The notes: generated by a model not told the origin, from the letters alone. Counted from the first letter of the stretch, positions 22,876 to 32,527 are shown. The stretch: 64,000 bases of DNA from Reticulitermes speratus (GCA_021186555.1 JAJKFL010000005.1:20524635-20588634); one strand, 5' to 3'. Numbers and translations are program-made.

Positions 22876-23165
22876 GGCGCGCGGTGGCGTAGTTGGTTGA
22901 GGCACTACGCTACAAACCGGAACGTCGCGGGTTCGATTCTGGAATTTTTCATTGACATAATCATTCCGGTCGCACTATGGCCCTGGGGTCGACTCAGCCT
23001 CGAACAGAAATGAGTACCAGGAATCTTTCCTGGGGGGTAAAGGCGGCCTGTGCGTAGGGCTGACAACCTTACCACCTTCATGTGCCGATTGTCTGAAAAA
23101 TCTGGGAGCCTCATCCTCCTGGATCCCTAAGGGCCTGCCAAGGCCTGTCATGGGATTGCTTTTTG
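22876..23165 (+). mobile_element. tRNA-derived SINE (family S2), full length
   Basis: An A box 'tggcgtagttgg' lies at 22884-22895 and a B box 'gggttcgattc' at 22929-22939, at tRNA spacing. The body follows through 'gggtcgactcagcc', 'gaatctttcctgg', 'ggcggcctgtgcgtagggct' and 'catgtgccgattgt', to a T-rich end near 23165. The body recurs at 52200-52410 in the same orientation without the head. Pol III transcription is inferred from the class. Confidence 0.85.
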
Positions 23166-23213
23166 TTGCTTGTGCTTCATTAGTTGCCCTGTTTATCTGT
23201 CAGTGTAGAAGAT

Positions 23214-23639
23214 GGAAGAAATAACACCGAGAAACCTTTAGGGACGGTAAAGGGGACCAAAACAAGAATTTAGAGTTAAGGTTTATGCTCGGAAACGCCT
23301 TGGTTCGAAGCAGTGGAGCGTCAAAATCGCGCCAGACACGCCGGTTGTGGAAATAAATGACATAAATAACACCGACAAAATTTCAGGGACGGTGGAGTGG
23401 ACCAAAGTAAAGTTTTAGAGGTAAGGAGCTTACGTTCGGAAACGCCTTCTTTGGACGCAGTGGAGCGTCAAATTCGCGCTAGAGACCCGTTCTTTGTCGT
23501 ACTCCCCCCCCCCCCCCCACCCCATTGACGCTCTGCTGCGTCGAACCAAGGTACTATTGGAATTGAGTTCCTTATCTCAAAATTCTTATTACGGTCACCT
23601 CTACCATCCCTAAACTTTTGTGGGTGTTATTTCTTTCCA
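23214..23639. mobile_element. foldback element with duplicated left arm
   Basis: 'ggaagaaataacacc' (23214-23228) is mirrored by 'ggtgttatttctttcc' (about 23623-23638). The inverted arms run inward for about 110 bp, including 'ttcgaagcagtggagcgtc' (23304-23322) versus 'gacgctctgctgcgtcgaa' (23527-23545). The left arm is present twice in direct order (23214-23326 and about 23349-23473), the right arm once. A C15 run (23504-23518) sits just before the right arm. No coding capacity. Confidence 0.85.
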
Positions 23640-23644
23640 CTCTT

Positions 23645-24405
23645 TATAAGCAATAAGTTTTGTTCTGATACTTGTGCCGAAGCATGTAAAACTGTCAATA
23701 GCCTACAGTTGTTATGTGTGTGTTCTTAATCTTCCTGTGTAACCTCTGATGTTGGCTCTGGAACCAAATCATGTTGGATGAAAGTGCAAAGTTATATTGA
23801 CTTTATATTTCGGATTGTATTCTTGATGTTTTCAGTTATAAGTAGTTCAATTTCTGACAAGTTGAATATCATAAAGAGCAGGGGGCCTTGTATTGCTCGG
23901 CCTTGAATCGCAGACTTCTGTTGTTGTGGCCAGTGGATTATGCAACATGTCGGTACACTTTACGTCTCCAGTTTCATTAGCAACTTTTTCCCATGATGAA
24001 TAATGCAGGATGTTAATATAAGATTTATATGCACATTTTTTGTATGCTGTCAACCAAAAGACCTCACATTGATTCTTCACAGTGCCGGTAACCTTGTGGC
24101 TAGAGGTACTACTGGCATTCCATGTAACAGCAACAGAAGTATTCCTGGCTGTCTTGACGATCACGTTTCTGACGATGACAGTTCAGAAACATGCCGCAAG
24201 ACGAAGTGACAGAGCTATCAATAGGCGTTCGTATGAAGTCAACTGCCATCGAGGGCCACAATAAATCAACGTTTGACTGTCACCTGAGCATCCGAAGGGT
24301 GACAATGAGGTGGAGCATTCCATTCAACCTGTATGTCGCGCTTTCATATCTCATGTAAGATACAGTGCTGATGTAAACACTAAAAGTGTTGGTGACGTGG
24401 TTCTC
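23645..24405. other. unassigned DNA
   Basis: Frames near 23847-24209 have no recognisable domain. Confidence 0.4.
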
Positions 24406-24410
24406 GGTCA

Positions 24411-24440
24411 TACAGGGTTATTCAAAAAGAACTGAACACT
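24411..24440 (+). mobile_element. possible mariner-like left end
   Basis: 'tacagggttattcaaaaaga' looks like a Tc1/mariner-type terminus starting at a TA. No matching right end was found in the following 1 kb, so this may be a truncated copy. Confidence 0.3.
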
Positions 24441-24444
24441 TTCA

Positions 24445-25480
24445 AAAATTTAGTACTCAGTAACTAAGTATCATATGAAAATCTCGTATGCACCTAATTG
24501 TGGAACTACCCTTAATTTTTTCCCAGAGTTTGGTGCTTGAACGTTGTACGCATTTGCGCCACCAATGGGCACCAGTGTTCATCATGGCGACTCTGGTATT
24601 CAATTTTTTTAATCACCTTGTATTTTGTATTCAGGAGATAATGTTTTCCCTTATTACCCGGGGAATGGATTGTTTTGAACTATGACTTTATGTGGGGAAT
24701 TTAAGTAGTCCTTTAATTAAATTTCTGGGGAAGTAATAATATATTGAATGGTCAACGTACATTCCCTTCTTATTCGATTTTTATCCACAGATCGAATTTC
24801 GAAAGGAAGCTGGCCTATTCTGAGTGACGTTTCTTGTACTTTTAACAGGCTGTTTCAAGCAAACTGTGCAATACGTTAAATGGGCCACTTATTTAATATT
24901 GTCTACATTCCTGGCTCAGGAACAGCCGCAGTACGGAATAGTCTGGTCAATATTTTTCGTGGTTTTATTCCGTCCTTCAAAGTAAGTGCTGTTATTTTCA
25001 CGACGCCTTATTCCACATCTCACCTCATGTTTACACGAACATTTATACAATTTTTCGCTTAATGTTTTAGAAAATACTACACCTATATTTAAACCCAGAT
25101 CATCTCCTAGGGTCGACTCAGCATCTTTTCTCTGAAGTAAAGCGACCGGCGCATGAAGCTGTGGTGTTGACACAGTCCCAGAAGAGGAATGGGTACGTTT
25201 TCTTGTACTTGATAAAGACGATTTATAGAATTTAACGTCTTTACTGGACACTATGTTGTGAGCGGTCTTCTTCACTCTGATTTCGCTTTATTCCCAAGAA
25301 ACGAACTTGTGGACGTAACTAGGTGGACGTTTTTGCCGTTAAAGACCCTGTGGCGAAGGGATGGTTCTAGGACAGAACCCTTTAACGACCCTGTCTGCTG
25401 ATGTAATAGTCAGTCACTGAAATAGGACGTGACTTGATACACTATTAGAGGCATTTCACTTATTTAAAATTAGATTTGAA
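24445..25480. other. unassigned DNA
   Basis: A 119-codon minus-strand frame (24916-25275) has mixed composition and is not obviously repeat-derived. No domain recognised. A 'gggtcgactcagc' block near 25111 may be a scrap of SINE S2. Confidence 0.4.
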
Positions 25481-25487
25481 TATTCAA

Positions 25488-25632
25488 GTCTTCTGTGGTG
25501 TTGTGTCTTTTCGACTGGTAAGTAACATAAAGGCAATATGCTTTCTTTAAACGTCAGTAACTGCTTACCAGTCAACACGGCCCAACATTCCAGAAGACTT
25601 AAATCTTCATAAAACCGCCGTGAGAACCTCAC
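25488..25632. mobile_element. inverted-repeat element, 'gacgccgtgtag' family
   Basis: 'ttcaagtcttctgtggtgtt' (from 25483) and 'cgactggtaagtaa' (25514-25527) are mirrored by 'cttaccagtcaacacggccc' (25564-25583) and 'ccagaagacttaaat' (about 25590-25604). The trailer 'tcttcataaaaccgccgtga' repeats that at 9600-9622. Confidence 0.8.
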
Positions 25633-25748
25633 ATTTCACAAAGTGATGTTATAATTAAAATTACTTTTAATATTCCAACTTTCACTAACAGGTCCAAGTA
25701 GTTTGTACCTATAAGATAAGTAATATTGATTGTTTAGACGTGATTGTT

Positions 25749-26303
25749 TATAACAAGACAGGCAACGTACGTGTAACTTAAAATTGAAGCACGTTCGCGT
25801 AACCATTATTGCCGTAGAAAAGCAATAATTATCAAAGTTATGAGTGTGCATCTGTATTTGATTTTATTTAACCGGCATGCAAATCGTATGCTTTCTACGC
25901 AGCATTATATTGTTATCTGCAGCCTGTCTGGCTGTGTCATATTTTTTCACATTACCTCCTAAACTGTACGATTTTCGGAAAGAAAGTTATCGAATACAGA
26001 AGTGTGTTTTTATTTTCACTACAAATTTTGTCTGAAATATTTCTCATTCTAAGAAGAATTCAGCGAGATATTATCATAAATATACGTAAGTCGTCCTGTA
26101 AAGTACCCGTTATTCTTGTCATATTTTAATGAGACTTGAACTTGCCCATCAGATTTTCGAAAAATTCTAAAATACCAAATTTTATGAAAATCCGTCTAGT
26201 GGGAGCCGAGTTGTTCCGTGCGGACAGACGGACGAAAGGACACACACACACATGACGGAGCTAATAGTCCCTTTGTGCAATTTTGTTGACGTGTCTAAAA
26301 AGT
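25749..26303 (+). repeat. ~550-bp interspersed repeat, copy 1
   Basis: Opens with 'caagacaggcaacgtacgtg' and runs through 'cgtaaccattattgccgtag'. It continues with 'ccggcatgcaaatcg', 'ctcattctaagaagaattca', 'agtgggagccgagttgttcc' and the 'cggacagacggacg' block, to 'gacgtgtctaaaa'. Copies 2 and 3 (37080 and 61631) follow the same order over the whole length. No coding capacity and no clear terminal inverted repeats. Confidence 0.85.
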
Positions 26304-26377
26304 GATCATTTTGTTTGTTAATACTTACTTACAGTCTACTTTGAGATGTGCGTTTCGGAAGGCGGTGAATACTTATA

Positions 26378-26538
26378 CTACGTTCTTCTGGGACGTGACG
26401 CTGTGTATTCTGGTAGGTAGGCATCAAAGCTTTGGGTGGAATTTCGTGCCTACCTTTTCCATCTGCTATGATGATGGAGGCAGCAAGTTCTTTCGAAAAG
26501 TCGATACATGTCTACTAGACTACATGATTTCACGACCC
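26378..26538. mobile_element. inverted-repeat element, 'gacgccgtgtag' family
   Basis: 'ttctgggacgtgacgctgtgta' (26385-26406) is partly mirrored by 'actagactacatgatttcacg' (26514-26534). The core 'gatgatggaggcagcaagttc' is at 26469-26489. Confidence 0.7.
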
Positions 26539-26544
26539 AGAACA

Positions 26545-27035
26545 CTGTTAGTCTCTTTTCTTTCTGACCGGTCTGCGAGCATTTAGTCCGGAGCATTATC
26601 ATCTTCAGTTATTTTGAAGCGCTGACACAACAATCAGTCAAAACCATACGGCGTGTAGGTCGACGGGTTTGATGGAACTGGACCATCACCTCCTGAACCT
26701 AACTTGTACAGAATTAACATCAATCAATTATCTTTAACTGTAAATCATATTACTCTATCGAGAATGGAATGACAGATTGACAGCTGCGTCCAAGCAAGGA
26801 AATTGATGTAAACTGGAGAGCCGTTTTAATTGATACCTTTTTACTCTTGTGGCCTCATTTGAATTTACCATACAGGCTAGCTCAGTGACTCTATTGGTGA
26901 AGTACCCTGTTCGAATCATAACCGAAAAACGTTTTGTGACAAGTGTTACATGAAGATTACAGCGTTCTAGGTCGTGAAAGGCTTGTAAACACCATGCGAA
27001 ATTTTTGGTTTTCATAGCAACGTTGCTCAAGATAC
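26545..27035. other. unassigned DNA
   Basis: 'ggctagctcagtgac' (26876-26890) with 'ctgttcgaatc' (26909-26919) is faintly tRNA-like and could be a decayed SINE head. Otherwise nothing. Confidence 0.35.
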
Positions 27036-27039
27036 ATAT

Positions 27040-27325
27040 CTTTCGGATTGTAACGCTGTGTCGTTGAGTATGTAGTTCCCGACGTTTCGAAGGATTATTT
27101 TGACTTTATCTTCAGGGACAAAAAGTGAATCTTCAGATAGATACCAACGTTTCAGACCAACTGCTGTTTCCAGCTTCAGAATATAAACCAGAAGATGGAG
27201 GCAGCCAGAAGACTTCTCCAACGCGTTAGTACCCATCTTCCAAACTGCGTTTTGGAGAAACCTGTCGCTTGGAACTTCGAAACTTTGGAATTTATCTAAC
27301 AACATTCATGGCGTCACATCCGTCA
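27040..27325. mobile_element. inverted-repeat family copy, long variant
   Basis: 'cggattgtaacgctgtgtc' with 'cccgacgtttcgaaggatt' (27044-27097) opens the element. 'catggcgtcacatccgtc' (27308-27325) is the probable opposite arm. 'ttatcttcagggacaaaaag' in the middle is a family-like core. The arms are diverged. Confidence 0.5.
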
Positions 27326-27666
27326 TGACCTATTCTGCATATTTATTAACACTTTATTCTTCTTGAATATAACCAACATATTGCATGATGAAATAATTGA
27401 AGTCGTGGATTAAAATAAATGTATTACATGTATTTCTTGTTAACCCCAAGAGAATGCTTATGGAAGTCTCTTCGATTGTCATTTGGAAGCTGGTTATTAC
27501 TTTGATGTTTATTGATGATTCGTACTGTCAGACTAACAATCAGTAAGGATCTGTAGTTCAGAAGGGCATCTGCACCATGCCTTGATGCAAATTCCACATA
27601 AACAAGTGGAAAGAAGGGAGCACAGGGGAAGCTTTTTAAAAATGTGGTTATCTTAATTTACAGACG

Positions 27667-27676
27667 TTCTTGCATT
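27667..27676. repeat. target-site duplication of LINE-A (3' side)
   Basis: 'ttcttgcatt' is identical to 31086-31095 at the other end of the retrotransposon. The last four bases blend into the CATT tail, so the exact limit is ambiguous by up to four bases. Confidence 0.8.
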
Positions 27677-27679
27677 CAT

Positions 27680-29587
27680 TCATTCTGTAGTCTGTCTTAC
27701 GACAGGTCCGTAGCCTCTTCCAAAGCGAGTTCTCCACAGGGTGCGATCTAGTGCTTCCTCTTTCAATTTACAGTATCTTTTCTTTTCCTTAAGGTCATCC
27801 AGTAGCTGCTTACGTCTTCTCCCTCGTCGTCCCGTCATTTCTATCCTTCCTTCTAACTTTCCTTCAATCACGTGTTTCAGAAGGCAGTTTCTACGCAAGA
27901 TGTGACCAATCCAGTTAGCCTTTCTTCTTTTTATTGTATGTAGTATATTCCTCTCCTCCTTGACTCTGTGTAATACTTCTTCATTTCTCACACGATTGGT
28001 CCAACTGATCTTCTCCATTCTTCTCCAGCACCACATTTCAAAACTTTCCAGATACTTCTGATCTACTTTCCGAAGTGTCCACGTTTCAGCACCATACAAA
28101 GCTATGCTCCAAATGTAGCACTTTACTAGTTTCTTCCTTAAATTTAATTCCAGTTTGCTGGTGAAAAGATTTTTCTTCTTGTTGAATGCTCTTTTTGCCA
28201 TGGCAATTCTGGATTTAATTTCACGTGTACACCTTGCATCACTTGTTATGATGCTACCCAAATAATTGAAATATTCCACATTCTCCAATTGTTTTTGATC
28301 TATCATAATTTTCATTGGGGATGGTTGCCTTGAGATTTTCATTACTTTAGTTTTTCCCACATTCATTTCCATTCCATAGCGTCTTCCAATTTCAATTAGT
28401 CTATCAATCATGCCCTGTAGCACGTTTTCTTCCCTAGCCAGTAGCACAAGGTCATCTGCATATTTCACAGTGCGAATTACTTGTCCTCCTATTTTGAAGT
28501 CTCCAAACCCTTCAAGAGTTTCCTTGGTAAGGTACTCGCTGTATAAGTTGAACAGAATCGGTGACAAACAGCAACCTTGTCTAACTCCTCTTCCAATCTT
28601 CACACTTCTCGTCTCCCCTTGGTCCAGTCGTATTTTGACATTTTGTTCCATGTACAATTTGCTGACCAATCTTCTTTCGCGCCAGTCTATCCCAATTCCT
28701 TTTAGGATTTGCATTAATTTGGTCCAGTTGACACGGTCAAATGCCTTCTGCCAGTCTATGAAGCAAGCACACAATTCCTCATCTATGACCAAGGTTCGTT
28801 CTGATATTATTCTCAGCATCCCAATTGCATCCCTAGTTCCTTTTCCTCTTCTAAATCCAAACTGATCTTCTCCAAGTGCATCTTCAATTTTCCTCTCAAT
28901 TCTTCTTCTAAGTATCCTCGCTACTATCTTTGCTGCATGAGCGATGATGCTGATTGTGCGATGGTCGCTGCATTTTGTAGCTTTGGGCTTCTTCTTTAAG
29001 GCAATCATTGTAACTTCAATAAAATCTCTGGGCCATTCTCCAGTTACATACATGCTGTTGATCATCTGTGTCATTAGCCTTAGACCACCTTCTCCCAACA
29101 ATTTGAGTACATCCCCAGGTACATCATCATCTCCTGTAGTCTTCTTATCCCTCATAACCTTGATAGCTTTTTCCACTTCACTTTGCAAAATATAAGGGCC
29201 TTTCTCGTCTTCATCTACTTCATCTTCAGGTTCGACGTCTAGATGTTCTGGTCGATTAGCTCGATCGTAGAGCTCTGTGATATAATTCTCCCAAATTTGC
29301 AATACTCGTCTCTGATTTATTATTATATTGCCTTGAGAGTCTTCGATGCCAATGTTTTGAATCCCATGGTTTTCTTTCCAACCTAGTTCCTTTGTCTTCA
29401 TGTACATTAAATCATAACGTCCTATTCTTTGAAATTCTATGATCTCGTCGCATATGCTCTCCAGATATTCCTTCTTGGCGTTGTCCGTGGCTCTTTTCAA
29501 TTCGTTCCTCAGTCTTCTGTAGTTCTTCCTTCCTTCTTCATTGTTGACATTCTTCCATTTCCTTCGTTCATTCATTTTACTGATCAT
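27680..29587 (-). CDS. LINE-A reverse transcriptase portion
   Basis: 635 codons from an internal Met to a TGA/TAG-type stop at the 3' end of the element. It is not a separate gene: it continues the frame of the endonuclease upstream, four codons after a stop. Reverse transcriptase blocks are intact. They are 'SDHRTISI' (residues 207-214), 'QFGFRRG' (242-248), 'FIDWQKAFDRV' (276-286, first catalytic Asp at 278), 'GRGVRQGCCLSP' (332-343), and 'YADD' (376-379, the two other catalytic Asp). 'GKTKVM' follows at 411-416, then a thumb region with 'YLGSI'. The C-terminal third has a Trp/Cys-containing 'WCWRRM' region and a basic stretch typical of the family. Such enzymes copy the element's RNA at a nicked chromosomal target. 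The frame has no further stop over 1.9 kb, which suggests a young insertion. Confidence 0.9.
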   Translation of the reverse strand: MISKMNERRKWKNVNNEEGRKNYRRLRNELKRATDNAKKEYLESICDEIIEFQRIGRYDLMYMKTKELGWKENHGIQNIGIEDSQGNIIINQRRVLQIWENYITELYDRANRPEHLDVEPEDEVDEDEKGPYILQSEVEKAIKVMRDKKTTGDDDVPGDVLKLLGEGGLRLMTQMINSMYVTGEWPRDFIEVTMIALKKKPKATKCSDHRTISIIAHAAKIVARILRRRIERKIEDALGEDQFGFRRGKGTRDAIGMLRIISERTLVIDEELCACFIDWQKAFDRVNWTKLMQILKGIGIDWRERRLVSKLYMEQNVKIRLDQGETRSVKIGRGVRQGCCLSPILFNLYSEYLTKETLEGFGDFKIGGQVIRTVKYADDLVLLAREENVLQGMIDRLIEIGRRYGMEMNVGKTKVMKISRQPSPMKIMIDQKQLENVEYFNYLGSIITSDARCTREIKSRIAMAKRAFNKKKNLFTSKLELNLRKKLVKCYIWSIALYGAETWTLRKVDQKYLESFEMWCWRRMEKISWTNRVRNEEVLHRVKEERNILHTIKRRKANWIGHILRRNCLLKHVIEGKLEGRIEMTGRRGRRRKQLLDDLKEKKRYCKLKEEALDRTLWRTRFGRGYGPVVRQTTE

Positions 29588-29599
29588 CTCCTGTGTAAT

Positions 29600-29602
29600 C
29601 TA
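29600..29602 (-). other. in-frame nonsense codon separating endonuclease and RT
   Basis: The minus strand reads AAG CCA TAG ATT ACA. Endonuclease and RT frames are identical (30694 to 29587 is 1,107 nt, a multiple of three) and there is no indel. A TGG-to-TAG transition is the simplest origin, by comparison with the general family, where one uninterrupted ORF is usual. Programmed readthrough is a less likely alternative. Confidence 0.75.
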
Positions 29603-30694
29603 TGGCTTTCTTGCTCTCCTCTCGACTTTTCCAACCAAACCACTCATAGTATCTAACACACATTTCTTGATATTGTTCCACTGCACTTCCACATTCCCAC
29701 TTTCACATTTGATTGCACCAAGCTGTTCTTCTAGTCTATTGTGTACTACCTGTCGTTGAGCATATAGCTTCTCCAAATCCCATCTTGGTTTTTTCTTGTG
29801 GAACCTCATGATCTTCTTCAATCTGGTGCAGATCTTTGCAACCAGTAAATTGTGGTCAGAGTCAATATCTGCTCCAGGCAGTGTCTGCACATCCTTCACA
29901 CTGTTCCTGAATCGCTGTTTCACTAGTACATAGTCCAGCTGATATCGATTCCTATCTCCTGGTGATTTCCACGTGTACAATCTTCTTTTAGGTTTTTTGA
30001 ACCATGTGTTTGTTATAACAAGTCCATTTCTTTCACAGAAGTCAATAAGCATTTGACCTCTCTGATTCCTCCTTCCCAGTCCATATGGTCCAACAGTGTT
30101 GTGATGTGCTTTATCTCCAACCACACTGTTCCAATCTCCCATTATAATCGTGTTTGTCGCGCCCTTTCCATCCTCTTCAAGAATTTCTTCAATTATATCA
30201 TACAACTCTTCCACTTTGTCATCTTCATAGTCCGATGTTGGCATGTACACTTGCACTATCAAAATACTTACCGGTTCTGCCTGCAATTTAATAGCAATGA
30301 TTCTGTCACTATACACACTCTTCTTAACAACACTTTTCACTACGCTTTTATGCACTACTATTGCTACGCCTCTTTCAGCACTGTCACCCCCGGAATAATA
30401 CACTGTATAATCACCACTTTTTATTTCACCTTGACCCTTCCACCGCACTTCACTAACACCTAGCACAGACACTGCGTTCTTCTGCATCTCTTTCTTCAAA
30501 TTTTCGAGTTTTCCTCCTTGATTCAAGGTCCTTACGTTCCAAGTGCCTATCTTGAAGCTGTTATGTTCATTCTGTGTCTTCTGCTTTTGTCTGTAGTCAT
30601 TACCGCGTGGTGTCTCCCCTAGAAACACTCCCCCCCGGAGATCCGAATGGGGGAGTAGTTTACCTCCGGAATGTTTTGTCTCCAGAGGAAGCAT
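29600..30694 (-). CDS. LINE-A apurinic-type endonuclease portion
   Basis: 364 codons from the first ATG after an upstream in-frame TAG (about 12 codons earlier) to a TAG at 29600-29602. The endonuclease/exonuclease/phosphatase fold is recognisable by 'TWNVRT' (residues 51-56), 'SEVRW' (81-85, catalytic Glu 82), and 'VYMPTSDY' (149-156). 'GDWN' (186-189), 'YTW' (240-242), 'LDYVL' (253-257) and 'SDHN' (279-282, catalytic Asp-His pair) follow. All expected catalytic residues are present. The domain nicks target DNA to prime reverse transcription. A basic linker follows to residue 364. The reading frame resumes four codons beyond the stop in the RT portion, so the natural product is one polyprotein of about 1,000 residues broken here by one codon. 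Confidence 0.9.
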   Translation of the reverse strand: MLPLETKHSGGKLLPHSDLRGGVFLGETPRGNDYRQKQKTQNEHNSFKIGTWNVRTLNQGGKLENLKKEMQKNAVSVLGVSEVRWKGQGEIKSGDYTVYYSGGDSAERGVAIVVHKSVVKSVVKKSVYSDRIIAIKLQAEPVSILIVQVYMPTSDYEDDKVEELYDIIEEILEEDGKGATNTIIMGDWNSVVGDKAHHNTVGPYGLGRRNQRGQMLIDFCERNGLVITNTWFKKPKRRLYTWKSPGDRNRYQLDYVLVKQRFRNSVKDVQTLPGADIDSDHNLLVAKICTRLKKIMRFHKKKPRWDLEKLYAQRQVVHNRLEEQLGAIKCESGNVEVQWNNIKKCVLDTMSGLVGKVERRARKP

Positions 30695-31085
30695 CTCGCC
30701 TTTGGCATTTGTCTCTGTTTCTGGAAGAGACTATCCAGGAAAAGTAATAATGTGGTAGTTTTTCCATTTGCTTTCCACATCGCAGTACAGCAGCCGTTCA
30801 GACCACTCTGGTCACGCCTGTTGCTACACGATCATGAACCATCTCGAGCATCATTTGCTCTGTGCTTCATGTCGCTACTGATGTCGCTGCTTCCGGCATC
30901 AGGGGAGTTTTTATTCGGTTTCCCATCTCCTAGGCATCTCTCTTTGTCTGGTTCCTACCCTTTTGATCTGTCCGGCTTGGGAGACCCTACTGGTAGCAAT
31001 GCTACCGCCGGCTTAGCTCTCAGGGTCACTGGAACTCACAAGCCCCTCTACCACGGCAAGGTGAAGATACCAACAAAGGGGATTC

Positions 31086-31095
31086 TTCTTGCATT
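31086..31095. repeat. target-site duplication of LINE-A (5' side)
   Basis: 'ttcttgcatt' is identical to 27667-27676. Confidence 0.85.
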
Positions 31096-31099
31096 ATTG

Positions 31100-31650
31100 T
31101 TGCAAATAATTATATTGCTGCAAAACTATTTAGAACCACATTTAATATTGTATTAATACAAATTTTTTCCTTATATTTCATTTGTATATATTGAACACAT
31201 ATTCATTTTTATTTCGCAAAGTTGTCATTAAGCTTGCCTCAGACTATATAGCGTACATGGTAGGATGGCTGGTGGAAGATAATAGGAAATGATTGGGAAG
31301 CAACGGTCATGGCATAATCGAGGTACTGTCCCAGCAAGTACCCGGATGAACAGAGGGAGACCATTAAATTTCTCGTTTAGGATAGCTGGAGTTCAGGCCG
31401 AAATTCGAAGCGGGCATTTACCGAATACAATCATGGACGTTATCGCTACACCAGTTAGCTAAGTTAACAGTGCTTCAAATAAGATTCGATATACTTAACC
31501 GATAGCACCTAGATTATGGTATGTGTTGTGTCTTAAAATATGCTGTTTTCCCTTGGGAATCCGGATCCCGGTAATTTGGATCCAGGATGTTCTGGACAAT
31601 TTTGGGCCAATTAAAACCCATTATTTCCTATCGAAATTACTATTACAGTA

Positions 31651-31685
<35 letters not shown>

Positions 31686-31860
31686 GTATCATCATTATCA
31701 TCATCATATACATACTGTTAGGTACAGTACTTTCGCTTTAAGGAGATCTACTTTAGCACTGAGTGAGGCTTTTTATGTTACCTATATCATGGATTTTCCC
31801 ATCGGCGGTCCGGATTCCCGGGTAATCCTACCACGCCACTGCCTATGTAGTTCGGATGAC
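31100..31860. other. spacer between LINE-A and its deleted relative
   Basis: Holds the (TAT)n tract listed below. Two similar blocks, 'aatccggatcccggtaat' (31558-31575) and 'gtccggattcccgggtaat' (31808-31826), could be scraps of one DNA element. Confidence 0.4.
31650..31685. repeat. (TAT)n microsatellite
   Basis: About twelve TAT/ATT units are followed by degenerate ATC units. Confidence 0.95.
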
Positions 31861-31870
31861 CGAGGGACTA

Positions 31871-32527
31871 CTCATTCATTCATTCATTCATTCATTCTGT
31901 AGTCTGTCTTACGACAGGTCCGTAGTCGCTTCCAAAGCGAGATCTGCGCAGGTTGCGATCTAGTGCTTCCTCTTTCAATTTCCAGTATCTTCTCTTTTCC
32001 TTAAGGTCATCCAGTAGCTGCTTACGTCTTTTTCCTCGTCTTTCCGTTATTTCTATCCTTCCCTCTAACTGTCTTTCAATCACGTGTTTTAGAAGGCAGT
32101 TCCTACGCAAGATGTGACCAATCCAGTTAGCGTTTCTTCTTTTTATTGTATGTAGGTTCTGGAAGAGACTACCCAGGAAAAATAATAATGTGGTAGTTTT
32201 TTCCATTTGCTTTCCACATCGCAGTACAGCAGCCGTTCAGACCACTCTGCTCACGCCTGTTGCTACACGATCACGAACCATCTCGAGCATCATTTGCCCG
32301 TGCTTCAAGTCGCTACTAATGTCGCTGTTTCCGGCATCAGAGGAATTTTTTATTGGATTTCCCTTCTCCTAGGCAACTCTCTTCGTCTGATTTCTACCCT
32401 CTTGATCTGTCCGGCTTGAGAGACCCTACTGGTAGCAATGCTACCGCCGGCTTAGCTCCCAGGTCACGTGAACCCCCAAGCCCCTTCACCATGGCAAGTT
32501 GGAAAAACCAATGGAGCGGGAGGGGCT
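31871..32527 (-). mobile_element. internally deleted LINE-A derivative
   Basis: The 3' part (31873-32153) matches LINE-A 27677-27943, including the CATT tail and the last ~85 codons of the RT frame. The 5' part (from about 32154) matches the LINE-A leader and start region (about 30718-31070), including the 'ggtagcaatgctacc' palindrome at 32434-32448. The junction removes about 2.8 kb covering the endonuclease and nearly all of the RT. Imperfect flanks 'gagggacta' (31862-31870) and 'gaggggcta' (32520-32528) may be its target duplication. Same orientation as LINE-A. It has the form of a non-autonomous LINE passenger and carries everything LINE-A keeps at both ends. Confidence 0.85.

Larger units (their letters stand above)
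27677..31085 (-). mobile_element. near-intact RTE-like non-LTR retrotransposon (LINE-A)
   Basis: Transcribed right to left. The 5' leader spans about 31085-30695, the endonuclease/RT frame 30694-27680, and the very short 3' end is a (CATT)n tract (27677-27684 on the plus strand) instead of poly-A. An identical 10-bp 'ttcttgcatt' lies immediately outside both ends (27667-27676 and 31086-31095). I read it as the target-site duplication, which fixes the ends. Length is about 3.4 kb. The APE-plus-RT order, the single long frame and a simple-repeat 3' end fit the RTE clade, though related clades are possible. The leader contains the palindrome 'ggtagcaatgctacc' (30991-31005). The one obvious coding lesion is a TAG at 29600-29602. 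Confidence 0.9.

Noticed and set aside
22884..22940. Functional tRNA gene
   Set aside because: The A and B boxes are present, but there is no cloverleaf with an anticodon stem. A SINE body follows and recurs elsewhere.
24916..25275. 119-codon minus-strand frame as a host exon
   Set aside because: No recognisable domain and no clear splice signals. It could not be distinguished from chance.
28410..29195. Plus-strand frames opposite LINE-A
   Set aside because: Shadows of the reverse transcriptase on the other strand.
29600..29602. Stop codon as evidence of two separate LINE ORFs
   Set aside because: The frames are in register with only four codons between the stop and the next Met. The RT part has no independent start signal, so a single nonsense mutation is simpler.
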